A stretch of 64,000 nt of DNA from Bacillus pumilus (GTDB taxonomy: Bacteria; Bacillota; Bacilli; Bacillales; Bacillaceae). This document shows, piece by piece, positions 1-8,786 of this stretch; positions within the stretch are counted from its first letter, which is position 1, and each line of letters begins with the position of its first letter. The position numbers and the translations under genes were made by a program. The stretch lies in NCBI RefSeq assembly GCF_003431975.1, contig NZ_CP027116.1:3162001-3226000 (forward strand), written 5' to 3'. The notes under the pieces were generated by a model. It was not told the DNA's origin and did no database searches. It was given only the letters and a program-made list of their open reading frames with translations.

Positions 1-7
1 ATAAAAA

Positions 8-33
8 AGCACTCTTCGAATGTGAAGAGTGCT
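8..33 (-). terminator. Terminator hairpin, copy 1 (btuR side)
   Basis: Ten-base arms (8-17 and 24-33) enclose a 6-base loop. Read on the minus strand the stem is followed by a run of T, so it can end btuR transcription. An identical 26-base copy lies at 209-234, where the T run is on the other side. Confidence 0.7.
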
Positions 34-208
34 CAGAATATTGACAAATGGCTAAAATGATCTTGATTTTAGCCATTTGTCTTCTTTTCAGCGTGATAGA
101 AAACCTTTGAAGTCTAGAAAGGCCGAGTACTGGCGCGGAGCGAATTTGACATTCGTGAGCACCAGCACGCAGGACTGACAAAGAATGCGAGGGTTTGACT
201 ACACGCTG
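34..208. repeat. Structured repeat-like element / candidate small RNA
   Basis: About 175 bases with no convincing ORF but dense nested inverted repeats. There is a perfect 16-base-pair hairpin at 43-58/66-81 with a 7-base loop. A closing helix pairs 88-95 with 202-209, and a short inner stem is centred near 150. The element is bracketed by two copies of one 26-base terminator hairpin (8-33 and 209-234). This looks like a structured element inserted in, or ending with, a terminator. The size resembles the roughly 190-base repeat described in the B. subtilis genome, but I cannot confirm sequence identity. It could be a mobile repeat (MITE-like) or a transcribed non-coding RNA. Confidence 0.5.
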
Positions 209-240
209 AGCACTCTTCGAATGTGAAGAGTGCTTTTCCT
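209..240 (+). terminator. Terminator hairpin, copy 2
   Basis: Same hairpin as 8-33 (arms 209-218 and 225-234). Here the T run follows on the plus strand (234-240), so it would end transcripts coming from the element at 34-208. It abuts the btuR stop codon. Confidence 0.6.
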
Positions 241-809
241 TATTTAGACCGAAACACGTCTGCGCTTCGTTCATATTCAACATCCGCATCACCGAGCCGA
301 TGATTCACGATCCGGGCGGCTGCAAATAAATAGTCAGAGAGCCGATTTACATATGTGAGCGCAACCGCTGGAATCTCTCCCTGCTTCGCAAGCGTCACCA
401 TATGCCGCTCTGCTCGTCTGACGACTGTCCGCGCCACATGTAAAAGAGCAGCGCCTTCCTGGCCGCCTGGTAAAATAAACTTGGTGAGCGGCGTGGCTTC
501 TTCTACATAGACATCCATTCTTTGCTCAAGGACGGCTACAGACGCTTCAGTTAATTTACCTTCTTTGTGTGGTTTGACTGTTGCCAAATCTCCGCCGCAA
601 TCAAACAGCTCATGCTGTATGACCGTAAGCTCTGACAGAATGTCTTGAAACAATTCGCCATGCTGACGTAAATTTGCATGTGCAAGTCCAATAAAGCTAT
701 TTGCCTCATCTAACGTGCCGTACGCCTCTACTCTAACATCATCCTTGTCGGCTCTCCCGCCGATCAAGCCGGTTTGGCCTCGATCCCCTGTTTTTGTATA
801 AAGTTTCAT
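240..809 (-). CDS. btuR: PduO-type ATP:cob(I)alamin adenosyltransferase
   Basis: This cytosolic enzyme transfers the adenosyl group of ATP to cob(I)alamin and makes coenzyme B12. The 189-residue protein has the PduO-family glycine-rich N-terminus (residues 1-18, starting MKLYTKTGDRGQTG), the VVRRAERHMV motif and the NRLSDYLF motif near the C-terminus. Length agrees with YvqK of B. subtilis. The ATG start has a strong site (AGGGGG) about 7 bases upstream. A -10-like TATACT (minus strand, 844-849) lies about 35 bases before the start, so it may have its own promoter. It follows btuFCD on the same strand after a terminator, so import and activation of B12 are encoded together. Confidence 0.93.
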   Translation of the reverse strand: MKLYTKTGDRGQTGLIGGRADKDDVRVEAYGTLDEANSFIGLAHANLRQHGELFQDILSELTVIQHELFDCGGDLATVKPHKEGKLTEASVAVLEQRMDVYVEEATPLTKFILPGGQEGAALLHVARTVVRRAERHMVTLAKQGEIPAVALTYVNRLSDYLFAAARIVNHRLGDADVEYERSADVFRSK

Positions 810-930
810 CGGTGTTCCCCCTTTTCCATTGCTTTGTCCTTTTAGTATACCCTGAAGTGGAGGGGTTGTATTTGTTTTGCTAAAACAATGTGTTTTTAAT
901 ATTCGATTGAATCACATGATCAATCAAAAA

Positions 931-952
931 AAGCGAACCCTTTGGTTCACTT
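931..952 (-). terminator. Terminator after btuD
   Basis: Nine-base-pair stem (931-939 with 944-952, one G-U pair) directly after the btuD stop, with a T run on the minus strand. Confidence 0.7.
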
Positions 953-2233
953 TTAAATGGCATTCAATGTATAAAGAAGACGGTGCAATTTCTGCCTTAA
1001 TCTTTCTTGTAAAAGCTCACCATTTTTTGTTTCTTGCATACCCGCAATAGCGATACAAAGATGATGAATAGGCATGCTCGTCGCTTGTTTGATCATGTGG
1101 ACAAGCTGCCCCATGAGCTGAACAGACGATCCGTCTGATCGAGTTTCTTTCAGCACAAGCCAAATGGTCAGCTCGTCTTGCTGGCGCATACCGTAAAGCA
1201 CCATATCGTCTTCTGTGTCTTCAGCAGCAAATTGTTTTGATCCATTCGTTTGGTCGTAAAACAATAGTCCTTCACGATCATCCAGTTCGTCAAGAAGCGT
1301 CTCACTTCCCGTTCCGAGAGATCTTTTCCAAAAGAAGCCACCTCTTTTCTCATGTGAGGAAAGGATGCGAAGCGGCTGTTTGATGGAAAACATCATTCCT
1401 TCTTCGTCATATGTGCTCCATCCATCTGCTAACTTCTCATTTGATGCTAGAGACTCCCCCGCAGGCTCAATGATCAGCTGAGGGTTTGGCCGAAATGGAT
1501 GCTGGAGCGGTGTCACATTTGTTTCATATACACGATTGATCCGCTCAGGTGTCAAGACGTGATGCGGCTGTCCTATCATTTCAGTCTTTCCTTCATCAAG
1601 TAGCAGCAACCGGTCACAATACAAACTGGCGATGTTCACATCATGAAACACGCCGATCACCGTTAAGCTAGAGGAAGTGGTTTCTTCTTTAATTAAATCA
1701 AGCAAGTCTTTTTGATAAGCCAAATCAAGAAAACTGGTTGGTTCATCCAGCAATAAATATTCAGGTTGCTGAGCTAATGCCTGTGCCAAGTAAACACGCT
1801 GCTGCTCTCCCCCGCTCAACTCATGGATGGATTGATCCTTAAACTGCGCAACATCCGTTTGTTCCATTACTTTGTTTACAATCTGCATATCCTCTTGCGT
1901 AACAGATTGCAGCCATCCTTTTTGATATGGATAACGACCAAATTGAACCGTTTCTCCCACTGTAAATGAGAAGGCTTGGTCCGTTTTCTGCGGAAGAACA
2001 GCCATTTTTTGCGCAAGCACCTTCGGACGGTAGGATTGAACCAGTTGACCGCTCACGCGCACTTCGCCACTCTTAGGTGCCAGCATTCCAGAAATCAGCT
2101 TCAGCAAGGTCGACTTCCCGCTCCCATTTGGGCCAAGTATACCGAGAAATTCTCCTTGCTTCACCTCAAAATTGATGCCACGTATGACCTCTTTCTCTCC
2201 ATATCCACCTCTGACTTCCTTCACTTGAATCAT
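953..2233 (-). CDS. btuD: Vitamin B12 ABC transporter, ATP-binding subunit with C-terminal extension
   Basis: ATPase of a BtuFCD-type importer (YvrA in B. subtilis). The first 230 residues are a standard ABC ATPase with Walker A GPNGSGKST near residue 35, signature LSGGEQQRVYLAQAL and Walker B YLLLDEPTSFLD. Residues from about 260 to 426 are an extra domain that I do not recognise and that E. coli BtuD lacks. The ATG overlaps the btuC stop, which suggests translational coupling. The neighbours (BtuC, BtuF, cobalamin adenosyltransferase) support a cobalamin rather than a siderophore substrate, but a haem or siderophore importer would look similar. Confidence 0.85.
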   Translation of the reverse strand: MIQVKEVRGGYGEKEVIRGINFEVKQGEFLGILGPNGSGKSTLLKLISGMLAPKSGEVRVSGQLVQSYRPKVLAQKMAVLPQKTDQAFSFTVGETVQFGRYPYQKGWLQSVTQEDMQIVNKVMEQTDVAQFKDQSIHELSGGEQQRVYLAQALAQQPEYLLLDEPTSFLDLAYQKDLLDLIKEETTSSSLTVIGVFHDVNIASLYCDRLLLLDEGKTEMIGQPHHVLTPERINRVYETNVTPLQHPFRPNPQLIIEPAGESLASNEKLADGWSTYDEEGMMFSIKQPLRILSSHEKRGGFFWKRSLGTGSETLLDELDDREGLLFYDQTNGSKQFAAEDTEDDMVLYGMRQQDELTIWLVLKETRSDGSSVQLMGQLVHMIKQATSMPIHHLCIAIAGMQETKNGELLQERLRQKLHRLLYTLNAI

Positions 2234-3288
2234 AGATGCGTCCCTCCTCTATATTTGCGGATAAGGATGATGCCAAATACAGGAGCACCAATTAACGCAG
2301 TAATGATGCCAATCGGTAATTCAGTCGGCTCAATGATCGTCCGGGACAACACATCTGCTAAAACGAGAAACGAAGCGCCGTTCAGCATAGACAAAGGTAG
2401 GAGATGCCGGTGATCTGTGATAGCTAGGAGACGGATAAAGTGCGGAATCACAAGTCCCACAAATCCGATCGTCCCTGACACCGCTACCGCACTTCCAGTC
2501 AGAATCGAACCAGCAAGCAGCACGATATATTTGCTCCTTTTCACATGGACACCTAATAGCTGTGCCTTCTCCTCTCCATACGTCATGACATTCAAATCCC
2601 GACCCATCAGCATTAACGCAAAGGTCCCAATAAAAAAGAAAGGGAGGAAAAGCGCAATATAGCGCCAGCCCCTCATGGACACACTGCCGAGAAGCCAATG
2701 AATAATCTCTTTTAGATCATCACCCGTTAAAGCAATCATTAATGAGATAAGCGCGCCCAAAAAGGAGCTGAAAATCACCCCTGTTAAGATTAAAGAAGAG
2801 ATGCTCATTCCCCGATGAACAAGACGCGCAAAAAAGAGGACGAGACATAGGGTCACAAGCGCTGTTGTCATACTGAAAAAAGGCAGTGTGAAACTGCCGA
2901 GCAAAGGGAGCTGCAAGCTAAAAAATAGTGTCGCGACAGCTCCAACTGATGCCCCTTGAGATACACCTAGCGTATAAGGATCTGCAAGGGGATTTTTTAA
3001 TAAACCTTGAAAGGCTGCACCAGATAAGGACAGCGCTGCTCCGACTAGTGCCGCTAATATGACCCTCGGCAGCCGAATATTCATCATAATATTGCGATCA
3101 ATTGAATCTATGGTGCCAATCTGCACCCCGAATAGTTCATGAACAAAAATACGGAGAATAGACGGAATGGGAATCCCTAAGCTTCCAAAGGAGATTCCCA
3201 TTCCAATGCTCACCACAAGAAGTAAAGCACTTAGTGTGTATGCGACGATGAATTTATTTGAACGTGTCAGGATAGATGCTTTTCGCAA
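2230..3288 (-). CDS. btuC: Vitamin B12 ABC transporter, permease subunit
   Basis: FecCD-family membrane permease (YvrB in B. subtilis) with about ten membrane segments. It carries the family motifs RLPRVILAALVGAALSLSGA, NPLADPYTLGVSQGAS and a GTIGFVGLVIPH loop before the last helices. I place the start at a TTG at 3288, about 352 residues. An AAGGAG site lies 9 bases upstream of it. The longer reading from TTG 3306 has no ribosome binding site. Either start lies inside the 3' end of btuF (overlap about 35 bases), so translation is probably coupled. Confidence 0.88.
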   Translation of the reverse strand: MRKASILTRSNKFIVAYTLSALLLVVSIGMGISFGSLGIPIPSILRIFVHELFGVQIGTIDSIDRNIMMNIRLPRVILAALVGAALSLSGAAFQGLLKNPLADPYTLGVSQGASVGAVATLFFSLQLPLLGSFTLPFFSMTTALVTLCLVLFFARLVHRGMSISSLILTGVIFSSFLGALISLMIALTGDDLKEIIHWLLGSVSMRGWRYIALFLPFFFIGTFALMLMGRDLNVMTYGEEKAQLLGVHVKRSKYIVLLAGSILTGSAVAVSGTIGFVGLVIPHFIRLLAITDHRHLLPLSMLNGASFLVLADVLSRTIIEPTELPIGIITALIGAPVFGIILIRKYRGGTHL

Positions 3289-4204
3289 GAGCCTCGACTC
3301 CTTCAACCAATCGCGGTCCCGGTCTTGATGCGAGATCCGTATTCAATTGAAAGACTTGTTTTTCTTTCACTGCTTTGATCGCATTCCAGCCATCTCTCTT
3401 TTTCAGATCAGCTAAACTGGAACCATCAATCGTGACAATGACATCAGGATTTCGTTTGATAATCGATTCTTCTGTTACTTGCACCCAGCCAGTTTGATCG
3501 CCAGCAGCATTTTTTGCATGTATAGCAGAAAGCATTTCGTTCATAAATGTATTCGTACCTGTTGTATATATTTCAGGCGCACCTGATACTTCGACAAAGA
3601 CTGTTTTTTGTTTGTCTTTGGAAATTGACTCTGCTTGTTTCTTGATGTCATTCAGTTTTGTTTTCATCTCGTCTACAAGCTTTGTCGATGCTTCTTTTAC
3701 TCCGGCTGCTTCTCCGATCATGTTGATTGATTTGTACACGTCCTTAAAGGAGGTGGCATCATTTACAGTCAGCACTTGAATCCCTGCATCTTCAAGCTGT
3801 TTAAATCCATCTTTTGATCCCATCTGCGATGCATGAGCTAGTACAAGATCGGGCTTTAAGGAAATAACCTTCTCGACATTGAATTCAAGTCCGCCAATCT
3901 TCTCTACCTTTTCAACTTCCTTTGGATAATTGTCAAAGTCTGATCGTCCGACTATTTTATCTCCAAGACCAAGTGCATAGGCAACCTCTGTATTACTCGG
4001 AATTAACGAAACGATGCGTTTAGGCTGTTCCTTGATTTCGACTGTTTTGCCAGCTGCATCTTTAATTGATACAGGAAATGCCGCAGCTGTTGTTTCGTTA
4101 TTTTGTGAACTCTTAGCCTGATGATCTGTGTCAGCACCTGCACATCCTGCTAAAACACCCATCACAAGCAATAGCGATAGCCAAATGGCTGTTAACTTTT
4201 TCAT
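3254..4204 (-). CDS. btuF: Vitamin B12 ABC transporter, substrate-binding lipoprotein
   Basis: Extracellular lipid-anchored receptor of the BtuFCD importer (YvrC in B. subtilis), 316 residues. It has an N-terminal lipoprotein signal with lipobox VLAGC (Cys20). A two-lobed periplasmic-binding-protein fold of the TroA/BtuF type follows: KRIVSLIPSNTEVAYALGLGDKIVGRSDFDNYP at the start of lobe 1 is interrupted here only for description, and KPDLVLAH marks the end of that lobe. The ATG has an AGGGGG site 8 bases upstream. It is the first gene of btuFCD. The leader from the predicted promoter (4275-4303) is only about 65 bases and shows no cobalamin-riboswitch features. Confidence 0.87.
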   Translation of the reverse strand: MKKLTAIWLSLLLVMGVLAGCAGADTDHQAKSSQNNETTAAAFPVSIKDAAGKTVEIKEQPKRIVSLIPSNTEVAYALGLGDKIVGRSDFDNYPKEVEKVEKIGGLEFNVEKVISLKPDLVLAHASQMGSKDGFKQLEDAGIQVLTVNDATSFKDVYKSINMIGEAAGVKEASTKLVDEMKTKLNDIKKQAESISKDKQKTVFVEVSGAPEIYTTGTNTFMNEMLSAIHAKNAAGDQTGWVQVTEESIIKRNPDVIVTIDGSSLADLKKRDGWNAIKAVKEKQVFQLNTDLASRPGPRLVEGVEALAKSIYPDTFK

Positions 4205-4231
4205 GAATGAACCCCCTGGTTTATGTACTGC

Positions 4232-4253
4232 TTGACGAAATCTCTTTCGTCAA
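4232..4253 (-). promoter_or_regulatory. Inverted repeat in the btuF leader
   Basis: Perfect 9-base arms (4232-4240 and 4245-4253) with a 4-base centre lie between the predicted -10 and the btuF ribosome binding site. It could be a repressor operator or an RNA hairpin. There is no T run, so it is not a normal terminator. Confidence 0.45.
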
Positions 4254-4274
4254 TTCTTTTCTAATTTCGGGAAT

Positions 4275-4303
4275 ATTATACTACAGTGCAGATAGGTTGT
4301 ATA
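4275..4303 (-). promoter_or_regulatory. Predicted sigma-A promoter of btuFCD
   Basis: -10 TATAAT (4275-4280) and -35 TATACA (4298-4303, 4 of 6 matches) with a 17-base spacer on the minus strand. Confidence 0.5.
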
Positions 4304-4343
4304 TGTGATTTCTAAAAGCGTTTTTTCCGTTCGAATAAAAGAA

Positions 4344-4367
4344 AAACAGCCTCTAAAAAGACTGTTT
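4344..4367 (-). terminator. Terminator after the GH28 gene
   Basis: Nine-base-pair stem (4344-4352 with 4359-4367) and a T-rich tail on the minus strand; closes the uxa operon. Confidence 0.7.
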
Positions 4368-4376
4368 CCCACCCAA

Positions 4377-5759
4377 TTATCTATTAATTTTTTCCCCGTT
4401 GATGACGACTTTCTGGAAAGAAGGAGCTACTGCATGTTCCAAAGAAAGTGGGTACGACACATGATCTATGACACAATTCTTCATGCTGAAGTGTGTCACA
4501 GGGGAATGTGGGTAGGCAGCTATTTTCACACCATACCGTCCGCCGCTGCTTTTAAGTCCTTCTACTTCAATATGACGTACAACAGGACGATGAGTACCTG
4601 CATCTCCTTCTTCATACATCATGTCGATACAGACCACTTCATGCTTTAAGCTTTTAACTGTATTGTCTTTAAAATAAATATGTTCAATGGTTCCGCCTCT
4701 GACCGAGTTGGTTTTAATACGCAGTGCTCGGTCCAGGTTCGGACTATCCATGACATTATTCTCTGCGTATACATACCTTACTCCGCCAGAGATTTCGCTC
4801 CCGATTGTCACTCCGCCATGTCCATCACGCATCTCATTTCTACGAATGACAATGTTTTCAGATGGCATCCCTATTCGCCGTCCGTCCTCATTTCTGCCAG
4901 ATTTGATGGCAATACAATCATCTCCATTATCAAAATAACAATCTTCAATGAGCACATTCCGGCAAGACTCTGGATTGACACCATCTGTGTTTGGCCCATG
5001 CCCGATGATATGGACCCCGCGGATGATGACGTTTTCACTTAACACCGGATGAATTTGCCACATCGGTGAATCCTTCACTGTCACTCCTTCAATAAGAACT
5101 TGCTGACATTGATAGGGCTGAATAAAGCTTGATCTTAAATAATGGCCTTCTCCAAACACTCTTTCTTCTACTGGTATTCTCTTTTCAGCCATGTCAAATA
5201 GAATCTGACGATCACGGTCCTGAGAAGGCTGGCCATTCGTTCCATACTTCCAAGGCCACCAATGATGCTCATCTCCTCTGCCATCAAGCGTTCCAGCTCC
5301 TGTAATGGCGATGTTTTCTGCATGGTGTGCATAAATGAGAGGTGAATAATTATAAAGCTCCACCCCTTCATATCTTGTCAGTACAAGGGGCAGATAATCC
5401 TTTGGGTTTTGGCTGAATGTCACATAGGCTTTCTCATGCAAATGAAGCTCTACATGACTCTTCAATTCTAGAGCACCTGTCACAAACGTCCCTTCTGGAA
5501 TCAGCACACGTCCTCCTTTCAACCGGTGCGCATCATCAATAGCAGACTGAATTGCAGTTGTTGAGAGCTCGGTCCCTTTCGCATCTGCACCGTAATGTAC
5601 CACATTGAATTCACGATTAGGGAACAGTGGCGCTTTTATCTGCTTTAATACTTGATCCATTCCGTTAACTTTTTCCCTTTTTCTTGCTAAACGTGTGAGA
5701 CCAATTCCTGTGAGTACCGCTCCTGTTGTGACATACATCAAACCCCGTTTTTTAGACAC
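4377..5759 (-). CDS. Glycoside hydrolase family 28 (exo-polygalacturonase-like)
   Basis: Right-handed beta-helix enzyme predicted to release galacturonate from pectin oligomers. The 460-residue protein shows the GH28 signature set: NTDG (catalytic Asp), DDCIAIKSGRN (two catalytic Asp), GHGGVTIGSE (catalytic His) and RIKTN. A hydrophobic stretch at about residues 7-22 behind KKR could be a signal anchor, but no clear cleavage site is seen, so the enzyme may be membrane-anchored or intracellular. It is the last gene of the uxaC-regulator-uxaB-uxaA operon, 20 bases after uxaA, which fits feeding galacturonate into that pathway. Confidence 0.85.
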   Translation of the reverse strand: MSKKRGLMYVTTGAVLTGIGLTRLARKREKVNGMDQVLKQIKAPLFPNREFNVVHYGADAKGTELSTTAIQSAIDDAHRLKGGRVLIPEGTFVTGALELKSHVELHLHEKAYVTFSQNPKDYLPLVLTRYEGVELYNYSPLIYAHHAENIAITGAGTLDGRGDEHHWWPWKYGTNGQPSQDRDRQILFDMAEKRIPVEERVFGEGHYLRSSFIQPYQCQQVLIEGVTVKDSPMWQIHPVLSENVIIRGVHIIGHGPNTDGVNPESCRNVLIEDCYFDNGDDCIAIKSGRNEDGRRIGMPSENIVIRRNEMRDGHGGVTIGSEISGGVRYVYAENNVMDSPNLDRALRIKTNSVRGGTIEHIYFKDNTVKSLKHEVVCIDMMYEEGDAGTHRPVVRHIEVEGLKSSGGRYGVKIAAYPHSPVTHFSMKNCVIDHVSYPLSLEHAVAPSFQKVVINGEKINR

Positions 5760-5779
5760 GATCTCATCCCCCAGTCGCC

Positions 5780-7273
5780 TTAAAGTGTGACACCCGTTTT
5801 GAAAATAGCCAGCTCTCTAAAATTGTTTTTTTCATGATTTAATAGCGTTCCGCTCGCCACATCAATGACAGTTGAAATGAATTTTTCTAACACAACACCT
5901 TCTGGAATATCTTCAAGCAGTTCTCCCGCATTAAAATCAATCCAGTGTTTTTTTGTTTCATATAAGGATGTATTCGTTGAGACCTTCATTGTTGGAACAA
6001 ACGTGCCAAATGGTGTCCCTCTGCCTGTTGTGAAAAGAACCAGCTGACAGCCGGAAGCGGCAAGAGCAGATGAAGCAACTAAATCATTCCCCGGCGCACT
6101 TAATAAATTTAAGCCCTTTCGCTTCAGCAACTCCCCATATTTCAATACATCTTGAATTTCAGAAGTCCCTGCTTTTTGTGTACAACCGAGAGATTTATCC
6201 TCTAATGTCGAAATTCCACCTGCTTTATTTCCCGGGGAAGGATTTTCATATACCGGCTGTCGATGATCCATAAAGTATTGTTTAAAGTCATTAATCATTT
6301 GCACAATATTGTCGAAAGTCGTTTCTGATTCCGCTCTCTCCATTAAAATCGTTTCAGCTCCAAACATTTCGGGCACTTCAGTTAACACTGTCGTACCGCC
6401 TTGAGCAACAATAAAATCTGACAGCCTGCCTAAAAGCGGATTTGCAGTTATGCCAGAGAATCCATCAGACCCTCCGCACTTCAAGCCAATTTTCAGTTCA
6501 GATAACGGAATCTCTTCACGGTGATCTTCTCTCGCCGCATCATAAATTTCCTTGAGTAAAGCGACTGCCGTCTCAATTTCATCTCCTACTTCTTGGCTTC
6601 TTAAAAATTTCACTCTCTCGCGGTCATATTCACCTAATGTGGACTGAAAATCTTCAATATCATTGTTTTCACAGCCAAGCCCAAGGACGAGAACCCCTCC
6701 CGCGTTCGGATGCTTGACGGCATTTTGTAAAATGGTTTTTGTATTTTCATGATCGTCCCCAAGCTGTGAGCATCCATAATTGTGCTTTAATACGAGAGCT
6801 GTTTCAAAGGGATGGATGTTTCCGCCCATTTCAGCGATGAATATTTGAATGATTTGATCAGCGATGCCGTTCACGCATCCCACGGTTGGCACAATCCAAA
6901 GTTCATTGCGAATCCCGCTCTCCCCATTTTTTCGTTTATATCCTTTAAATGTAAGATTCGTTTTTTCATAGGGATTATCTGTGAATGAAGGCTGGTATTC
7001 GTAATCGAGCTTGCCTGATAGATTGGTTTTAATGTTATGTGTATGCACCCATTCTCCAGCAGAAATAGCAGTCGTTGCATGCCCAATCGGATAGCCGTAT
7101 TTCATGATATTCTCTCTTTGCTTGATATCAGCCAATGCAAATTTATGACCTTTAGCGATGGTCTCTTTTAAGACAACAGAAAGCTCTTGATGGTGCAGTT
7201 CCTCCCCTTGCTCAAGCACTTTTAAAGCAATACCGACATTATCTGAAGGGTGAATCACAATAAAATCTTTCAT
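5780..7273 (-). CDS. uxaA: Altronate dehydratase
   Basis: Converts D-altronate to 2-keto-3-deoxygluconate, the third step of galacturonate breakdown. 497 residues, with an N-terminal SAF domain (about 1-85, contains VHTHNIKTNL) and the C-terminal UxaA/GarD catalytic domain with VPTVGCVNG, KHNYGCSQLGDDH, VLGLGCENN and LKCGGSDGFSGITANP. The cysteines and histidines in these motifs fit the metal site of the family. The ATG overlaps the uxaB stop (ATGA) and has an AGGGGG site upstream. Length is normal for the family. Confidence 0.93.
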   Translation of the reverse strand: MKDFIVIHPSDNVGIALKVLEQGEELHHQELSVVLKETIAKGHKFALADIKQRENIMKYGYPIGHATTAISAGEWVHTHNIKTNLSGKLDYEYQPSFTDNPYEKTNLTFKGYKRKNGESGIRNELWIVPTVGCVNGIADQIIQIFIAEMGGNIHPFETALVLKHNYGCSQLGDDHENTKTILQNAVKHPNAGGVLVLGLGCENNDIEDFQSTLGEYDRERVKFLRSQEVGDEIETAVALLKEIYDAAREDHREEIPLSELKIGLKCGGSDGFSGITANPLLGRLSDFIVAQGGTTVLTEVPEMFGAETILMERAESETTFDNIVQMINDFKQYFMDHRQPVYENPSPGNKAGGISTLEDKSLGCTQKAGTSEIQDVLKYGELLKRKGLNLLSAPGNDLVASSALAASGCQLVLFTTGRGTPFGTFVPTMKVSTNTSLYETKKHWIDFNAGELLEDIPEGVVLEKFISTVIDVASGTLLNHEKNNFRELAIFKTGVTL

Positions 7274-8727
7274 GCCTTCTCCCCCTGACTTTCATATTGA
7301 TGATTCAGCATTTGTTGAACAGCCACTCTCATGCCATGCTTCTGTATAAATGTAAGCTGCTCCGCTACAGCATGACTCAAATCTTTTACATCTGTTAAAT
7401 TTCTTCCCCATAAGGGTTCACATGATAGAATCTCGGCTGCGACCGTTTCATTGGATTGGTTTTCCCCTTTCCAGGCTGTCATCATCAAGCCCATTACAGT
7501 CTCATCATCCTTTATCTTTTCTGAATGTGCTCGGTAAAAATAAATGAGACTGCTGAGTGAAAACACAAGTTTCATTGGCAGCTCTTTCTTTTGCTCAACA
7601 TAATCAAGCAAGGACGGAAGAATACGGGTTCGGAACTTGGCTACACCATTGAGCGCAATATCGAGTAATTGATGCTTCACAAATGGATTGCAAAATCGAT
7701 CCCAAACGGACTGTGTATAAAGAAGAAGCTCATCTCTAGGGAGATCAAGTCCTAGGAGTACTTCCTCCTCCAGCATCCGCCGGATGAACGGACCAACATG
7801 CTCATCATCCACTGCTTCCTTTACAGTTTCTAGACCACATGAATAAGCGATTGGCACCATCGCTGTATGTGCACCATTTAATATCCGTACTTTGCTCATG
7901 CGATAAGGCGTAATATCCTCTACAAAAAGAACATTCAATCCTGCTTTTTGAAAGGGAAGCTCTTTTTGTACGAAGGCAGGTGCTTCAATAACAAAGAGGT
8001 GATAATATTCTGATGTGACAAGCAATTCGTCTATATACCCATCTTCCTTTTGGACGATTTCAGCCGCTTCCTTAGAAAATCCAGGAACAATCCGATCCAC
8101 AAGCGTATTACAAAATGTATTGGCTTCCTTGATCCATGTGATAAATGCAGGCGGCAGGTCCCACTCAGCTGCCATGTCGATCACATATTCTCTCAATCGA
8201 TCACCGTTATGTTCAACCAGTTCACAAGGAAGAATGATCAGCCCTTTTTGTTCGTCACCAGCAAATGCTTTAAACCTTTCATATAAAAATGCCGTCAGCT
8301 TTCCTGGAAAACTGGCTTGCGGTCGATCCTCCAAGCGATCCTCCTTTTTAAACACAAGTCCTGCCTCTGTCGTGTTTGAAAAGACAAAGCGGAGATCGGG
8401 ATTTTCTGCTACGCTTAAAAACCCTTCGTAATCGGCATACGTACTGATTCCTCTGCTGATCGACTGAATGATCATACGCTCATTTTTTTCTTGCTCGTCA
8501 TGATAGCCTTGTATACATAAAGTGTATAAGCCATCTTGTTCATTTAAAGCCTTAACGGACCCTTTTCGCGGAGGAACAACAACGGCTCTTCCTTTAAAAT
8601 CTGTGTGATCGTTCAGCTTTTGAATTTGCCAGTTCATAAACCCGCGCATAAAATTCCCTTCACCGATCTGCAAAATGGTTTCTGGATAAGCCGCCACAGG
8701 GTGCATAGCTTTGGATAAACGTTTCAA
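7270..8727 (-). CDS. uxaB: Tagaturonate reductase (altronate oxidoreductase)
   Basis: NAD-dependent enzyme that reduces tagaturonate to altronate. Mannitol-dehydrogenase family: the N-terminal half carries the nucleotide-binding region (LQIGEGNFMRGF and VFSNTTEAG) and the C-terminal half carries KVRILNGAHTAMVP, which includes the catalytic Lys/Asn/His. I place the start at TTG 8727, with a GAGGGG site 7 bases before it, giving about 485 residues, the usual length. A reading from ATG 8766 is possible but has only a weak site. It overlaps uxaA by 4 bases. Confidence 0.9.
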   Translation of the reverse strand: MKRLSKAMHPVAAYPETILQIGEGNFMRGFMNWQIQKLNDHTDFKGRAVVVPPRKGSVKALNEQDGLYTLCIQGYHDEQEKNERMIIQSISRGISTYADYEGFLSVAENPDLRFVFSNTTEAGLVFKKEDRLEDRPQASFPGKLTAFLYERFKAFAGDEQKGLIILPCELVEHNGDRLREYVIDMAAEWDLPPAFITWIKEANTFCNTLVDRIVPGFSKEAAEIVQKEDGYIDELLVTSEYYHLFVIEAPAFVQKELPFQKAGLNVLFVEDITPYRMSKVRILNGAHTAMVPIAYSCGLETVKEAVDDEHVGPFIRRMLEEEVLLGLDLPRDELLLYTQSVWDRFCNPFVKHQLLDIALNGVAKFRTRILPSLLDYVEQKKELPMKLVFSLSSLIYFYRAHSEKIKDDETVMGLMMTAWKGENQSNETVAAEILSCEPLWGRNLTDVKDLSHAVAEQLTFIQKHGMRVAVQQMLNHQYESQGEKA

Positions 8728-8786
8728 ATGGATTCCCCTCTCTTCGTGAGATGCACACGTGAACATTTTTCTTTAAAAGATGCTGA

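Noticed and set aside
4205..4376. Cobalamin riboswitch before btuF
   Set aside because: Leader too short and no B12-box; only a 9-base inverted repeat is present.
4305..4649. 114-residue plus-strand ORF at the end of the GH28 gene
   Set aside because: Antisense to conserved GH28 sequence and crosses its terminator.
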